Assembly: GCA_022843745.1 (NCBI GenBank)
Contig: JALHNB010000066.1
Span: 1 to 35,389 of the forward strand
Source of the DNA: Anaerolineae bacterium
GTDB lineage: Bacteria > Chloroflexota > Anaerolineae > Aggregatilineales > Phototrophicaceae
Direction: 5' to 3'
Length of the DNA stretch: 35,389 nt
The notes under the pieces were generated by a model. The model made no database searches and was not told where the DNA came from. It worked only from the letters and a program-made list of their open reading frames with translations. This document shows positions 8,634-16,180 of this stretch, one piece after another (position 1 is the first letter of the stretch; the number at the start of each line of letters is the position of its first letter). A program made the position numbers and the translations under genes.

Positions 8634-9029
8634 TCAAAGTCTTTCCAAGTCTACATCTTTGATGTGCTTTCCTCCCCCGATCACAATCCCATCTGGCTGC
8701 CCTAAATGGAACATATATATCGTGTATTGACTTGGCACTAAGTCTCGATACCAGTTGACAAATTCAACAATGCGTCTTATCGAGCCGGGTTTCACTGTAA
8801 CCATATGAAGATGGTCAAGCGTACCAGATATACTTCCATCCTCGTCTTTAAGTTCCCACTCAATATCCAGCTCACCGATATTTAGGAACACATTTGACCA
8901 TAATCGTTTTAAACCATTTGCAAATTCAACAAAATCTATTTCAAAATTGAGATCAGGTATATCATCTGTTGATTTAAACTGGGCTAAGACTCTTGCTGGA
9001 AATAAGGTCAGGTGATAGGTTGTGGACAT
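8634..9029 (-). CDS. Hypothetical protein
   Basis: A 131-residue soluble protein that I do not recognise. It begins MSTTYHLTLFPARVLAQFKS, is acidic and beta-rich in appearance, and has an aromatic segment WSNVFLNIGELDIEWELKDEDG in the middle (W44, W58). The C-terminus has VNWYRDLVPSQYTIYMFHLG and a GGGKH turn. There is no signal peptide or transmembrane segment. Codon use is more A+T rich than in surrounding genes. It converges on the Uma2 gene and lies next to a degraded acetyltransferase gene, so this small patch may be a site of gene turnover. No strong ribosome binding site precedes the ATG. A role as an immunity or partner protein would be a guess. Confidence 0.55.
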   Translation of the reverse strand: MSTTYHLTLFPARVLAQFKSTDDIPDLNFEIDFVEFANGLKRLWSNVFLNIGELDIEWELKDEDGSISGTLDHLHMVTVKPGSIRRIVEFVNWYRDLVPSQYTIYMFHLGQPDGIVIGGGKHIKDVDLERL

Positions 9030-9058
9030 CGTGGAAAATGATCTTTCTTGGCGGGTGT

Positions 9059-9312
9059 CTAATTTAGCCTCGGTTTTGTGTAATTATAAACTTGATACTC
9101 CGGCTGGAAGCCAACCGATTCGTAGAGTTTAGAAGCTGGGTCGGGAGTCTCTGCGTAGGAGACAAGTGCCGTGTACATGAGTCACAGGGCAATATCGCCA
9201 ATGTTCAAATAACCCTCAAATCCGCCTGCCGCGATCCACTCTGCTGTCGCTGTTTGAATTGTTTTGAGATCTGCTTCTGTCGTACAGGGCCTTGCAGCGT
9301 TCACTGAATTTA
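9059..9312 (-). pseudogene. GNAT-type N-acetyltransferase remnant, internally deleted
   Basis: The minus strand reads an N-terminal piece, ARPCTTEADLKTIQTATAEW then IAAGGFEGYLNIGDIAL, then an in-frame TGA at 9182-9184. In the same frame it continues with MYTALVSYAETPDPASKLYE then SVGFQPEYQVYNYTKPRLN and a TAG at 9059-9061. The second piece is the classic acetyltransferase ending (a shared-ancestor helix, then LYESVGF and a Tyr-rich strand). The first looks like the start of an acetyltransferase N-terminal domain (R-P-x-x-x-E-A-D-L). What is missing is most of the middle, including the acetyl-CoA pyrophosphate loop. I read it as a gene that lost about two-thirds of its length and is now dead. 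The exact left boundary is approximate. Confidence 0.7.
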
Positions 9313-9382
9313 TCCAGAATAGGGCAAAACTGTCAGAGCAAGGATACATGATACCCGCCCTGACAGTCGCTGCAAAATGCAC

Positions 9383-10471
9383 CTAGCGGCGGGCGCGAAT
9401 TTTTCCACTGCCCATGTTGGCAAATACATTGCCAAGATAAATTTGTCGGCTGATGCCAGCGGCAAACGCATCCTGCGAAGCCTGCGAACTTTCAACCGCC
9501 CAGGAGTGGCCGCCGTCGTTCCAGTTGAACCACACAATCGCTTTAATGCGCGGATAGCGGTTGATGATCGTGTTCGTGAGCGCGGTTCGAATCCATTCGG
9601 CTTTCTGTGCGCCGCCGTCCCCGGCTTCGATAGTCGCGAATTCGGTGATTATCAGCGGTTTGCCAGGTGCGAGCTGGGTAATTTCGTTGTAACTGTTGCG
9701 GCTGTTGGAAACCAATTGGGTATCGCCGGAGAAAACCTGCCTAAAGGACATCCAGGGCATGCTTTGATTTGAAGCAAAGTTGTAGCCATCCAGACCGATC
9801 CAATCGACATAGGAATTGCCGGGGTAGACCTGCGACATGGGCAGGGTGTTCCACGAACTGATATTGGGTGCCCAGACCCAGGTCACATTGGATGCGCCAA
9901 CACGATTAAAAATACCTCGTACATGACGCCAGGCGTTAATATAATCGCGGGCGGTGTTGCCGTTCAGTTGTGCGCTCCAGGGGAACTGCCAGTTGCCGTT
10001 CATCTCCCAATTGAAGCGCAGGAAGAATGGGTGTCCCCAGTTTTTCGCATCTCTGGCCCATTGGGTAATAAAGGCATCGAAATCGCCGCGTGTGATGTTC
10101 GTCAGCTTATATTTGGGCTGAACGGCGGAACAGCAGGCCCATGAACCCCAATCGAGCATGGGGATCGAGCCATGATTGCGAACATTATTGAAATAGGAAG
10201 TCTGGAAACGGAGCATCGTGCCTGTTGGATATTCCCAAGGCGCACCCCAGGCAATAATCGACATGCCTTTTTCGGCGATGTTGGTTTCGAAATTGTTGAT
10301 AAACCCGCCCGGCTGGAAGGCGGAACTTTCCGGCGGCCTGCCATAAAGATGGGCGCCCCAGTAAATTCGTGGCGTAGCGGCATCGGTTGTCGAAAGCTCA
10401 GTAGAGAAGGCAACCGTAAAAATCGCGATTGCAAACAGTAGAAAGAGACCAGCTTTTCGGTTGGTTTTCAC
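9383..10471 (-). CDS. Secreted GH26 beta-mannanase-like glycoside hydrolase
   Basis: A 362-residue exported enzyme. Residues 1-32 are a signal peptide (basic MKTNRK, core LFLLFAIAIFTVAF, cleavage near DAA). The catalytic domain is family GH26: RFNWEMNGNW holds the acid/base E156, and PLIITEFATIEAG holds the nucleophile E277. VTWVWAPN (about 196-203) and YVDWIGLDGYNF (221-232) are further family blocks. GH26 enzymes mostly cleave beta-1,4-mannan, with some acting on beta-1,3-xylan or mixed-linkage glucans. The start is a GTG at 10469-10471 with GGGGT upstream. It is transcribed away from the AlaX gene across a 219-bp divergent region. It extends the window's glycan theme, acting outside the cell, whereas the fucosidases are cytoplasmic. 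Confidence 0.88.
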   Translation of the reverse strand: MKTNRKAGLFLLFAIAIFTVAFSTELSTTDAATPRIYWGAHLYGRPPESSAFQPGGFINNFETNIAEKGMSIIAWGAPWEYPTGTMLRFQTSYFNNVRNHGSIPMLDWGSWACCSAVQPKYKLTNITRGDFDAFITQWARDAKNWGHPFFLRFNWEMNGNWQFPWSAQLNGNTARDYINAWRHVRGIFNRVGASNVTWVWAPNISSWNTLPMSQVYPGNSYVDWIGLDGYNFASNQSMPWMSFRQVFSGDTQLVSNSRNSYNEITQLAPGKPLIITEFATIEAGDGGAQKAEWIRTALTNTIINRYPRIKAIVWFNWNDGGHSWAVESSQASQDAFAAGISRQIYLGNVFANMGSGKIRARR

Positions 10472-10637
10472 GAGTCAATACCCCATTAAATATTAAGATT
10501 GTGTATATTGGGTGGTGAATACCAATAGTAAATCAATTATCCTGGATGTACAGCGGTACAATGGTACTGAAGTCTTCTGATCGAAGGTTATCCACGCTAC
10601 TATTAACAACGTTATAGCAATTCTGTTCTTGTGTAGG

Positions 10638-10667
10638 TTGACTCTTAACCAGTTTCATGTCTACACT
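10638..10667 (+). promoter_or_regulatory. Candidate promoter for AlaX gene
   Basis: TTGACT at 10638-10643 and TACACT at 10662-10667 with an 18-base spacer, 23 bases before the ATG at 10691. The -35 is strong and the -10 moderate. Confidence 0.4.
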
Positions 10668-10690
10668 GATGACAGAGGCAGGAGGAGTAA

Positions 10691-11332
10691 ATGGCAAAGA
10701 AAATTTTTTGGGATGATCCTTATTTAACACGGCTGGAGACGCATGTTACCAGCGTGAATGGAAAAAATGTGACTGTCGCCCAGACGATTTTCTATGCCTT
10801 CTCTGGCGGGCAGGAAAGCGATACCGGGACGATTGGTGGTTTTCCGGTGCTGGAGGCGCGGAAAGAAGGACTGGAGATTGTTTATACGCTTGGCGATAGA
10901 CATGGGCTGAATCGCGGGGATAGCGTTGCGATGACGATTGATTGGGAACGGCGCTACCGTCTGATGCGCCTGCACTTCGCCGCCGAGATAATTCTGGAAC
11001 TGGCGGTTCAAAATCTGGGGCCGATCACCAAAATCGGCGCACATATCGCCCAGGATAAGTCGCGCATTGATTTTGAGTGGGGCGAGAATATTGCCACTTC
11101 GTTCCCGATGCTTCAGGACAAAGCGCGGGCGATTATTGGTGCTGACCAGCCCATCGTGAGCGCATTCAGCGATGAAGCGCAGGAGCGGCGCTACTGGGAA
11201 GTGAGTGGATTCGGCAAAGTGGCTTGCGGCGGGACACATCTCAAAAAGACAGGCGAAGTGGGGGAGATCGAACTGAAGCGCAAGAATATCGGCAAGGGCA
11301 AAGAGCGCATCGAGATTTTTATTAACGCCTGA
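10691..11332 (+). CDS. AlaX-like alanyl-tRNA editing protein
   Basis: A 213-residue free-standing relative of the AlaRS editing domain, which removes serine or glycine wrongly attached to tRNA-Ala. The N-terminal barrel has VTVAQTIFYAFSGGQESDTG, equivalent to the AlaRS block that reads FYPxGGGQxxDxG. The metal-binding part has RLHFAAEIILEL (H95, E99) and VACGGTHLKKTGEVG (C179, H183). In most family members the first motif is HxxxH, so the second ligand is Glu here. The C-terminal IGKGKERIEI is also typical. AGGAGGAG directly before the ATG is a strong ribosome binding site. It probably acts in the cytoplasm. The altered ligand set may mark a subfamily with another substrate. Confidence 0.85.
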   Translation: MAKKIFWDDPYLTRLETHVTSVNGKNVTVAQTIFYAFSGGQESDTGTIGGFPVLEARKEGLEIVYTLGDRHGLNRGDSVAMTIDWERRYRLMRLHFAAEIILELAVQNLGPITKIGAHIAQDKSRIDFEWGENIATSFPMLQDKARAIIGADQPIVSAFSDEAQERRYWEVSGFGKVACGGTHLKKTGEVGEIELKRKNIGKGKERIEIFINA

Positions 11333-11405
11333 TGAGGTATGGAAAGAAAACACATGGCTTGTCTGTCTCAGTATCGTGTTGAGTGCGACCATAAGGAGCT
11401 AAAAG

Positions 11406-12023
11406 ATGAATATCGCGATTCTTGGGGCAGGTAATATTGGCTGGGTGCTTGGGAAAAAATGGCATGAAGCAGGACACGCCATTCGGTTTGGCGTGCGCAA
11501 TCCTGATAAGCCGGAGATACAGACGTTGGTGAAATCGCTTGGCAAAAATACTTCAGCATCCATGTTGGATGAGGCTATTCAATTTGGTGAGGTGGTCGTT
11601 TTTGCGATCCCTGGTGGAGTCATGGCTGAAACGATTACCGCCTATGCCAGCGCTCTGGATGGCAAAATCCTTGTCGATGCGGCCAATAATCTGGCGGCGG
11701 GATCGACCACCGCGAACAGTATGGCGACGTTTGCGGCCCAAACGCCGAAAGCACAGGTCTACCGAGCATTTAACTGCTACGGCTGGGAAAATTTCGAGGA
11801 CACCACTTTTGATGGCGTCCCCAGCGATCTGTTTTACTGCGGGCCGGACGGCGCACCCCGTTCGATCATGGAAAAGCTGATTGCTGATGTGGGACTCCAT
11901 CCATTGTACGTCGGCGGGACAGATCAGGTCGAAATCGTCGATAGCGTTCTGCGCCTGTGGTTTGCGCTGGTGCGCGGTCAGAAGATGGGGCGCAAGCTGG
12001 CGTTTAAGGTGCTGACAACCTGA
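11406..12023 (+). CDS. NADP/F420-dependent oxidoreductase-like protein
   Basis: A 205-residue Rossmann-fold protein of the family that includes F420H2:NADP oxidoreductase (NADP_F420_oxidored, PF03807). The N-terminus MNIAILGAGNIGWVLGKKW has the GxGxxG nucleotide-binding loop, followed by FGVRNPDK, where the R/N/K residues are placed to bind the NADP phosphate. VVVFAIPGGVMAET and ILVDAANN match the hydride-transfer face of the family. The C-terminal helix pair (VEIVDSVLRLWFALVRGQ) fits dimerisation. AAGGAGCTAAAAG precedes the ATG. It might reduce F420 with NADPH or be one of the many paralogs of unknown substrate. Its stop overlaps the probable start of the next kinase gene, so the two are likely coupled. 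Confidence 0.85.
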   Translation: MNIAILGAGNIGWVLGKKWHEAGHAIRFGVRNPDKPEIQTLVKSLGKNTSASMLDEAIQFGEVVVFAIPGGVMAETITAYASALDGKILVDAANNLAAGSTTANSMATFAAQTPKAQVYRAFNCYGWENFEDTTFDGVPSDLFYCGPDGAPRSIMEKLIADVGLHPLYVGGTDQVEIVDSVLRLWFALVRGQKMGRKLAFKVLTT

Positions 12024-12085
12024 TCCCCGCAAACTGGCCGGATGACCTGCGGGATCATTTTAAGCAAGCGACACAGATCGAAAAG

Positions 12086-12874
12086 TTGAGCGGCAAGAGT
12101 GGCGCGAGTGTTTATCGCGCCCACCTGCCGCAGCGCACACTGATCGTAAAGGAGAGCGCGAAGGAATTCCATTTTTATCAGCACATCGCGCCGATTTTAC
12201 GCGCCAATGCCATCCCGCTGCCGGAGTCCGATTCGTTTTTCGGCGATTCGTGGGTCGTGCTGGAAGATATTCCGCTGAAAGTGCAAGCGGGTGATGGACG
12301 CATGGTCGCGATTCTGGCGCGTTTGCACACGCTGGAAGCCGAGATTTCGCTTAACGACCCGTATAGACCCACCTGGTCGGATGAATTGACGGAGAAAGCG
12401 CTGGTGTGTTTTTCGCCGGAAATTGCCGCGCAGTTCCGGCCTCAATTCACGGATTTGCGCGTTAAAGCACAGCTACTTTTCCAGCCGGAAGCGTTTATTT
12501 CCGGTGATCCGAACCCGGCGAATTGGGGTGCGCGGGAAGATGGCACATTGGCGCTGTTCGATTGGGAGCGATTCACACGCGCCGCGCCCGCCATTGATCT
12601 GGCGATTATCGTGGCGGGGCTGGGGAATCAAGCGCAATTTCTGAATACCGCGCAGGCCTATCTGGATGAACGCGAAAAAATTGGGCGACCCTACGCGATT
12701 TCAGCGCAGGTACTCGCGGAGTGGATGGCGCTGGCGAAGCTGTGGACGGTGGTCGAATTTTTGAGCAATTATACGGATGGGCGACTTCAGCCGGACGCGA
12801 CATTGGATTATATTCGGCGCGAAATAGGGGCGTGGTTGAGCGCTCTACATGAGAAGCCTCTCAAAAAATTCTAA
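12086..12874 (+). CDS. APH-family phosphotransferase, variant Brenner motif
   Basis: A kinase-fold protein of about 262 residues from the TTG at 12086. The motif FISGDPNPANWG gives D141 and N146, but the usual His two residues before the Asp is Ser (S139). LALFDWERF supplies the metal Asp. An early VLED hinge precedes the helical lobe. The frame is open upstream to a stop at 12005, and the extra residues (IPANWPDDLRDHFKQATQ) look like a genuine N-terminal strand leading into the glycine loop (LSGKSGASVYRA). No ATG, GTG or TTG occurs in that stretch. A CTG at 12020 would overlap the previous stop as CTGA, so the protein may really start there. The TTG is the conservative start. Substrate unknown. 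Confidence 0.78.
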   Translation: MSGKSGASVYRAHLPQRTLIVKESAKEFHFYQHIAPILRANAIPLPESDSFFGDSWVVLEDIPLKVQAGDGRMVAILARLHTLEAEISLNDPYRPTWSDELTEKALVCFSPEIAAQFRPQFTDLRVKAQLLFQPEAFISGDPNPANWGAREDGTLALFDWERFTRAAPAIDLAIIVAGLGNQAQFLNTAQAYLDEREKIGRPYAISAQVLAEWMALAKLWTVVEFLSNYTDGRLQPDATLDYIRREIGAWLSALHEKPLKKF

Positions 12875-12939
12875 ACCCATTTTGATAGAAGCCATGTACC
12901 TTAACAATATCTGTAAGATTTATTGCTAGAGAGTTTAAC

Positions 12940-13401
12940 ATGGCTACTATTGAAGGACATATTGATGTGAATGTCCCCGTTAGCACAGCCTATAACCAAT
13001 GGACGCAGTTTGAGGAATTCCCGCGTTTTATGGATGGTGTCATCTCAATCCAGCAAGTCGATGACCGTCATCTGCATTGGAAGGCAAACATTAAAGGTAA
13101 GGTCGAAGAATGGGATGCCGAAATCACCGAGCAGCACCCCGACCACCGCGTGGCATGGCACAGCACCAATGGCGCGGAAAACTCCGGTGTTGTGACTTTT
13201 CATTATCTGGACGAGAACAAAACCCGCGTGATGTTGCAACTCGATTATGATCCTGAAGGTATTATCGAGAATATTGGCGACAAGTTGGGGCTGGTCGAAA
13301 GCCGTGTGGCGGGTGATCTGGAACGTTTTAAGGAATTTATCGAAGCGCGACAGGCTGAAACTGGCGCTTGGCGCGGCGAGATTGAAAACCCGAAGGTCTA
13401 G
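12940..13401 (+). CDS. SRPBCC/polyketide cyclase-like lipid- or ligand-binding protein
   Basis: A 153-residue START/Bet v 1-like protein. It begins MATIEGHIDVNVPVSTAYNQ WTQFEEFPRFMDGV, the standard opening of bacterial SRPBCC proteins in which the conserved W-x(2)-FE-x-FP-x-FM block starts the helix-grip fold. The following HLHWKANIKGKVEEWDAEI and VAWHSTNG strands, then VESRVAGDLERFKEFIEARQ, the long C-terminal helix, complete the fold. No catalytic residues are diagnostic. Such proteins bind hydrophobic ligands and are often stress related. It is a single gene with a weak GAGAG site before the ATG. It ends at a strong hairpin shared with the convergent SnoaL-like gene. Confidence 0.85.
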   Translation: MATIEGHIDVNVPVSTAYNQWTQFEEFPRFMDGVISIQQVDDRHLHWKANIKGKVEEWDAEITEQHPDHRVAWHSTNGAENSGVVTFHYLDENKTRVMLQLDYDPEGIIENIGDKLGLVESRVAGDLERFKEFIEARQAETGAWRGEIENPKV

Positions 13402-13410
13402 TTGACATCA

Positions 13411-13439
13411 GCCGGGGCGACTCATCGGGTCGCCCCGGC
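13411..13439. repeat. GC-rich palindrome between convergent genes (family A variant)
   Basis: GCCGGGGCGAC and GTCGCCCCGGC pair over 11 bases around a 7-base loop. It shares the GGGGCGAC/GTCGCCCC core with the dispersed family A palindromes but lacks the terminal GTA/TAC. Its place between two converging genes fits transcript-end protection. No U-tract follows. Confidence 0.75.
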
Positions 13440-13492
13440 AACTGCATACCGGTTAAAAAGTCAATGATTTCGGATCGGGATAACACGTCAGT

Positions 13493-14011
13493 TTATTGCA
13501 TTGCATTGATTTGTCGCGCCAATGAAAGAATATCGAAGATGCGGCGCAATTCCGTGATTTTGCCGTCCTCGACAAGAAACAAATCCATCCCTTCAAGTTT
13601 GACTTCATTATCTGAAGCAGGAATGTCAATGTACATTCCTGTATTTGTGCCTACAAATGTCCAGCGTACTGCGACAAGGTCGTCTTCGGCTAAGAGGTTC
13701 TCGACGGTAAAATGAGCATCTGGGAATCCCGTCCGTTTCAGATCTAGGGCCTGTTCCAGTCCATCCCAGCCTACCTCTGGATCCATGCTACCCGAATGAT
13801 AAAAATTAAACTCCGAGTCCACAATTTCAAGCATTGCTGCATTGGCTAATTCAGCGTCCGTTTCGTTAAGGATTTCATCATAATAGCGTTGGACGAGGGC
13901 TTTATTTTCATCCAAGCTTGTTGACTGTGCCGTCGTATTAGTTGGCGCAATGAAGACTCCTAGTATCAATAACAAACCGACCAGTCCAATCAGCCAAACT
14001 CGGTTGCGCAT
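13493..14011 (-). CDS. Exported SnoaL-like/ester cyclase-type protein
   Basis: A 172-residue protein with a signal peptide (MRNRVWLIGLVGLLLILGVF IAP, likely cleaved near TTAQ), then a SnoaL-like alpha+beta barrel of the NTF2 superfamily. Supporting blocks are NKALVQRYYDEILNETD, the GWDGLEQALDLKRTGFPDAHF helix with the phrase FPDAHFTVENLLAEDDLVAV RWTFVGTNTG, and DLFLVEDGKITELRRIFD at the C-terminus, a typical ending. Members are often polyketide cyclase or dehydratase homologs of unknown substrate. An exported version is less common. GAGATTT upstream is a weak ribosome binding site. It is monocistronic, and divergent from nothing clear on its left flank. Confidence 0.85.
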   Translation of the reverse strand: MRNRVWLIGLVGLLLILGVFIAPTNTTAQSTSLDENKALVQRYYDEILNETDAELANAAMLEIVDSEFNFYHSGSMDPEVGWDGLEQALDLKRTGFPDAHFTVENLLAEDDLVAVRWTFVGTNTGMYIDIPASDNEVKLEGMDLFLVEDGKITELRRIFDILSLARQINAMQ

Positions 14012-14063
14012 GATAAATCTCCTTATGTGTCAATGAGACTGAAAAGTTGTTTATATCTCTCTA

Positions 14064-14228
14064 TTATAAGATGATTTTGAGGAGAAATCGATTACGCTGT
14101 CCGGTTGAGAAGTTCAAATCATTAGACTGCAAAAGCGCTATTAAATCGTCCAAAATAACACCTATTCCAATCGTAGAGCCGAGAATTATGCGCGGTTCAT
14201 CGTTTTGGAAATCTGTACAATTGGTCAC
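14064..14228 (-). CDS. Possible small ORF, 54 residues
   Basis: A GTG-started frame with AAGGG six bases upstream, encoding MTNCTDFQNDEPRIILGSTI then GIGVILDDLIALLQSNDLNF and a basic end. The amphipathic helical pattern and the ribosome binding site make it more coding-like than chance, but there is no recognised family. It lies in a 272-bp gap and could be the tail of a lost gene. Nothing else is seen in this gap. Confidence 0.25.
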   Translation of the reverse strand: MTNCTDFQNDEPRIILGSTIGIGVILDDLIALLQSNDLNFSTGQRNRFLLKIIL

Positions 14229-14283
14229 AATAGCCCTTCATTTGAAGGATGCTAATCTGATCGAAGTTAAATAAGCAGACTGA

Positions 14284-15528
14284 TTAAGTCGAACTTTTAG
14301 GCGGTTCTTCGGGGTCGCCTTTCGGGTCGGGAATTTCCTTCGGCTGCAAATCTTCGACGGTGGCGTTGGGATCGAGCAGTGTTTCGAGAGGTTCCGGCGG
14401 TTTTTTGTCCTCGGTGCGCTCGATGCGAATATCCAGCATGGAGGATTCGGGGATGAATCCTTTGAGAATCGCGTGTTCAGCGGCGGCGACGGTATCGGGT
14501 ACGAGCAGCAGATCAACGCCCCGCGGCTTCAAAAAATCGGACGTGTTCAGAATTTTGCGTTCGCGTTCCTCATCTTCGGAGACATCGCGAATGTAGATCG
14601 CCAGAATGCGCTTGGGATACTGCTCCACCACGTAGCGATAAATATCCGCATCAGCCTGACCGCTGTCGCCGATCAGAATAAACGGCAGATTGGGATGCGT
14701 CTCCATGATGCTGCGGATCGCGGCGAATTTGTGGTGCAGGTGGTCGCCCGTGAGAAAATGGTCACGGGTGAGGCCGAGGTCTTGCAGGAAGAATGGCCCA
14801 ATGGGAATCTCGCGCACCTCAAAAAAGTCGAGCAGGAGGTCATAAAGATTCCAGGGGCTGCTGCTGACGTAATAAATGGGATTGTAGGTGTTGTTGATGC
14901 CCGTCTGGAGCGCACGATAAAAGGCGGCGACTCCTTCGAAGGGCAGGCGAGTACGCGAGTTGCGCAAAAAGGTGTTACGCGCCATTTTGAGGATGTTCAG
15001 CACGTCGGTTTTGATGACGGTATCGTCCAGATCGCTGATGATGCCGAATTGTGAGCCGGGTGGGGGAACAATGACCTGCCCGGTGGCGCTGACGGACGGA
15101 AGTTCACCAACACGGTTAGGGTAATCTATCAGTTCGCATTGAACGTCATAGGTGATCTGATCGGCGCGGTAAAGTGGGCCGGGGTTCAGAAAGACCTCGA
15201 AAAACCCTTCCTCGTCGGCGGTGACTTCGGTCTCCTGGTCGCCAAAACGGATGCGAACACGGGCGTGGGGGATTTCGTCGGAAGAAAGACGGCGGTACAT
15301 ATTAACCAGATTTTGCCAGATGGTGTCGTTATCTTTGGCGCTGGTGATGTCTTTATCCGTCAATACGCGCCCGACGAGATGAAAAGCCTCGTGTGAACCA
15401 TGTCCGAGGTAGGGCATGATGATAATGGGGTTGGAATCCAGCCGCCGGTCCAGGCGAAATTTCAGTTCGTCAAAGCGATCTTCAACGTTGGTTGCGATTT
15501 CGAGTAATGCGCGTCGCCAGTCTACCAT
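14284..15528 (-). CDS. App1-type phosphatidate phosphatase domain protein (DUF2183)
   Basis: A protein of about 414 residues with the App1 catalytic domain, a HAD-superfamily phosphatase related to yeast phosphatidate phosphatase App1. The DxDxT motif is ISDLDDTVIKTDVL (D166, D168, T170), followed by PIYYVSSSPWNLYDLLLDFF and LIGDSGQADADIY, which carry motifs II and IV. An N-terminal beta domain (residues 30-155) precedes it, and the last 60 residues are Pro/Glu-rich and probably disordered. No signal peptide is seen, so it is likely cytoplasmic. The frame opens at a GTG at 15576, but MVDWRRALLEIATNVEDRFD is a better family-like start, so I place it at 15528. Substrate is probably a phosphate ester, possibly a phospholipid; untested. 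Confidence 0.87.
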   Translation of the reverse strand: MVDWRRALLEIATNVEDRFDELKFRLDRRLDSNPIIIMPYLGHGSHEAFHLVGRVLTDKDITSAKDNDTIWQNLVNMYRRLSSDEIPHARVRIRFGDQETEVTADEEGFFEVFLNPGPLYRADQITYDVQCELIDYPNRVGELPSVSATGQVIVPPPGSQFGIISDLDDTVIKTDVLNILKMARNTFLRNSRTRLPFEGVAAFYRALQTGINNTYNPIYYVSSSPWNLYDLLLDFFEVREIPIGPFFLQDLGLTRDHFLTGDHLHHKFAAIRSIMETHPNLPFILIGDSGQADADIYRYVVEQYPKRILAIYIRDVSEDEERERKILNTSDFLKPRGVDLLLVPDTVAAAEHAILKGFIPESSMLDIRIERTEDKKPPEPLETLLDPNATVEDLQPKEIPDPKGDPEEPPKSST

Positions 15529-15658
15529 CACGCTTGCATGTCCAAATATAGGGAATAAGATTTCGGAGTTTACCACAAAAATTATTGGAATTTCGATAGT
15601 GCGATGTTGAAGTAGTCGAAGTTTAGCGACGTGCGGAATCCTGATACCAGAGTGGAGG

Positions 15659-16078
15659 CTAGTTCACTGTTAAGGGTTCAACGAGTATCTGACCTGCTCG
15701 ATCTAAGCTTCTTGCTGCATTGGCGATTAACCTGATTGATGTGTTTTCGCTTCCTTGCCCCACAAACAATTTGAAGACCCCCAATTTAGATGGGCTTAAT
15801 AATTCACGGCTTGTAAGCGCATCAAAATGAGATGTAGTGGTACGAACGAATTGAAGAAGTTCTTCGTCTTCAGTAACTCTAAATCTTATTCCTTTCCACG
15901 ATAGCCAGCCTGAAAAATAGACGATGTTACGGAATTCCAGGAAGAGAACACTACCATCGGGATGATCAGCCTGAATTTTTAGATTTGTCATCGCGTAGGG
16001 ATAACTAATGACTTTACAGTACCAGTTATCTGGATCGGGCAATTTGAATATATTTGCCTCTGAGCTGTTGGGGTTCAT
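15659..16078 (-). CDS. Hypothetical protein
   Basis: A 139-residue soluble protein without a recognised family. It starts MNPNSSEANIFKLPDPDNWY, has a strand-rich middle (LFLEFRNIVYFSGWLSWKGI then RFRVTEDEEL) and ends VEPLTVN. The middle FSGWLSWKG with two Trp and DGSVLFLEFRNI suggest a beta sandwich or barrel. No signal peptide or membrane segment. Codon use is A+T richer than the flanking genes, like the unknown at 8634-9029, and both are solitary minus-strand genes next to gene debris or long gaps, so horizontal acquisition is possible. A role cannot be given. Confidence 0.55.
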   Translation of the reverse strand: MNPNSSEANIFKLPDPDNWYCKVISYPYAMTNLKIQADHPDGSVLFLEFRNIVYFSGWLSWKGIRFRVTEDEELLQFVRTTTSHFDALTSRELLSPSKLGVFKLFVGQGSENTSIRLIANAARSLDRAGQILVEPLTVN

Positions 16079-16180
16079 GAATACCTACCGATTAGTCGAG
16101 GATGACAATTTTTACCATATCCGCCCCTGATTTTCGACAGTTACCGAGTGGTCGAGATTCGATTTTGATACGCGTTTAAA

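Noticed and set aside
9582-9598. T-loop-like GGTTCGAATCC on the plus strand, suggesting a tRNA
   Set aside because: It lies inside the GH26 coding region, the flanking bases do not pair as a T-arm, and no anticodon or acceptor stem is found.
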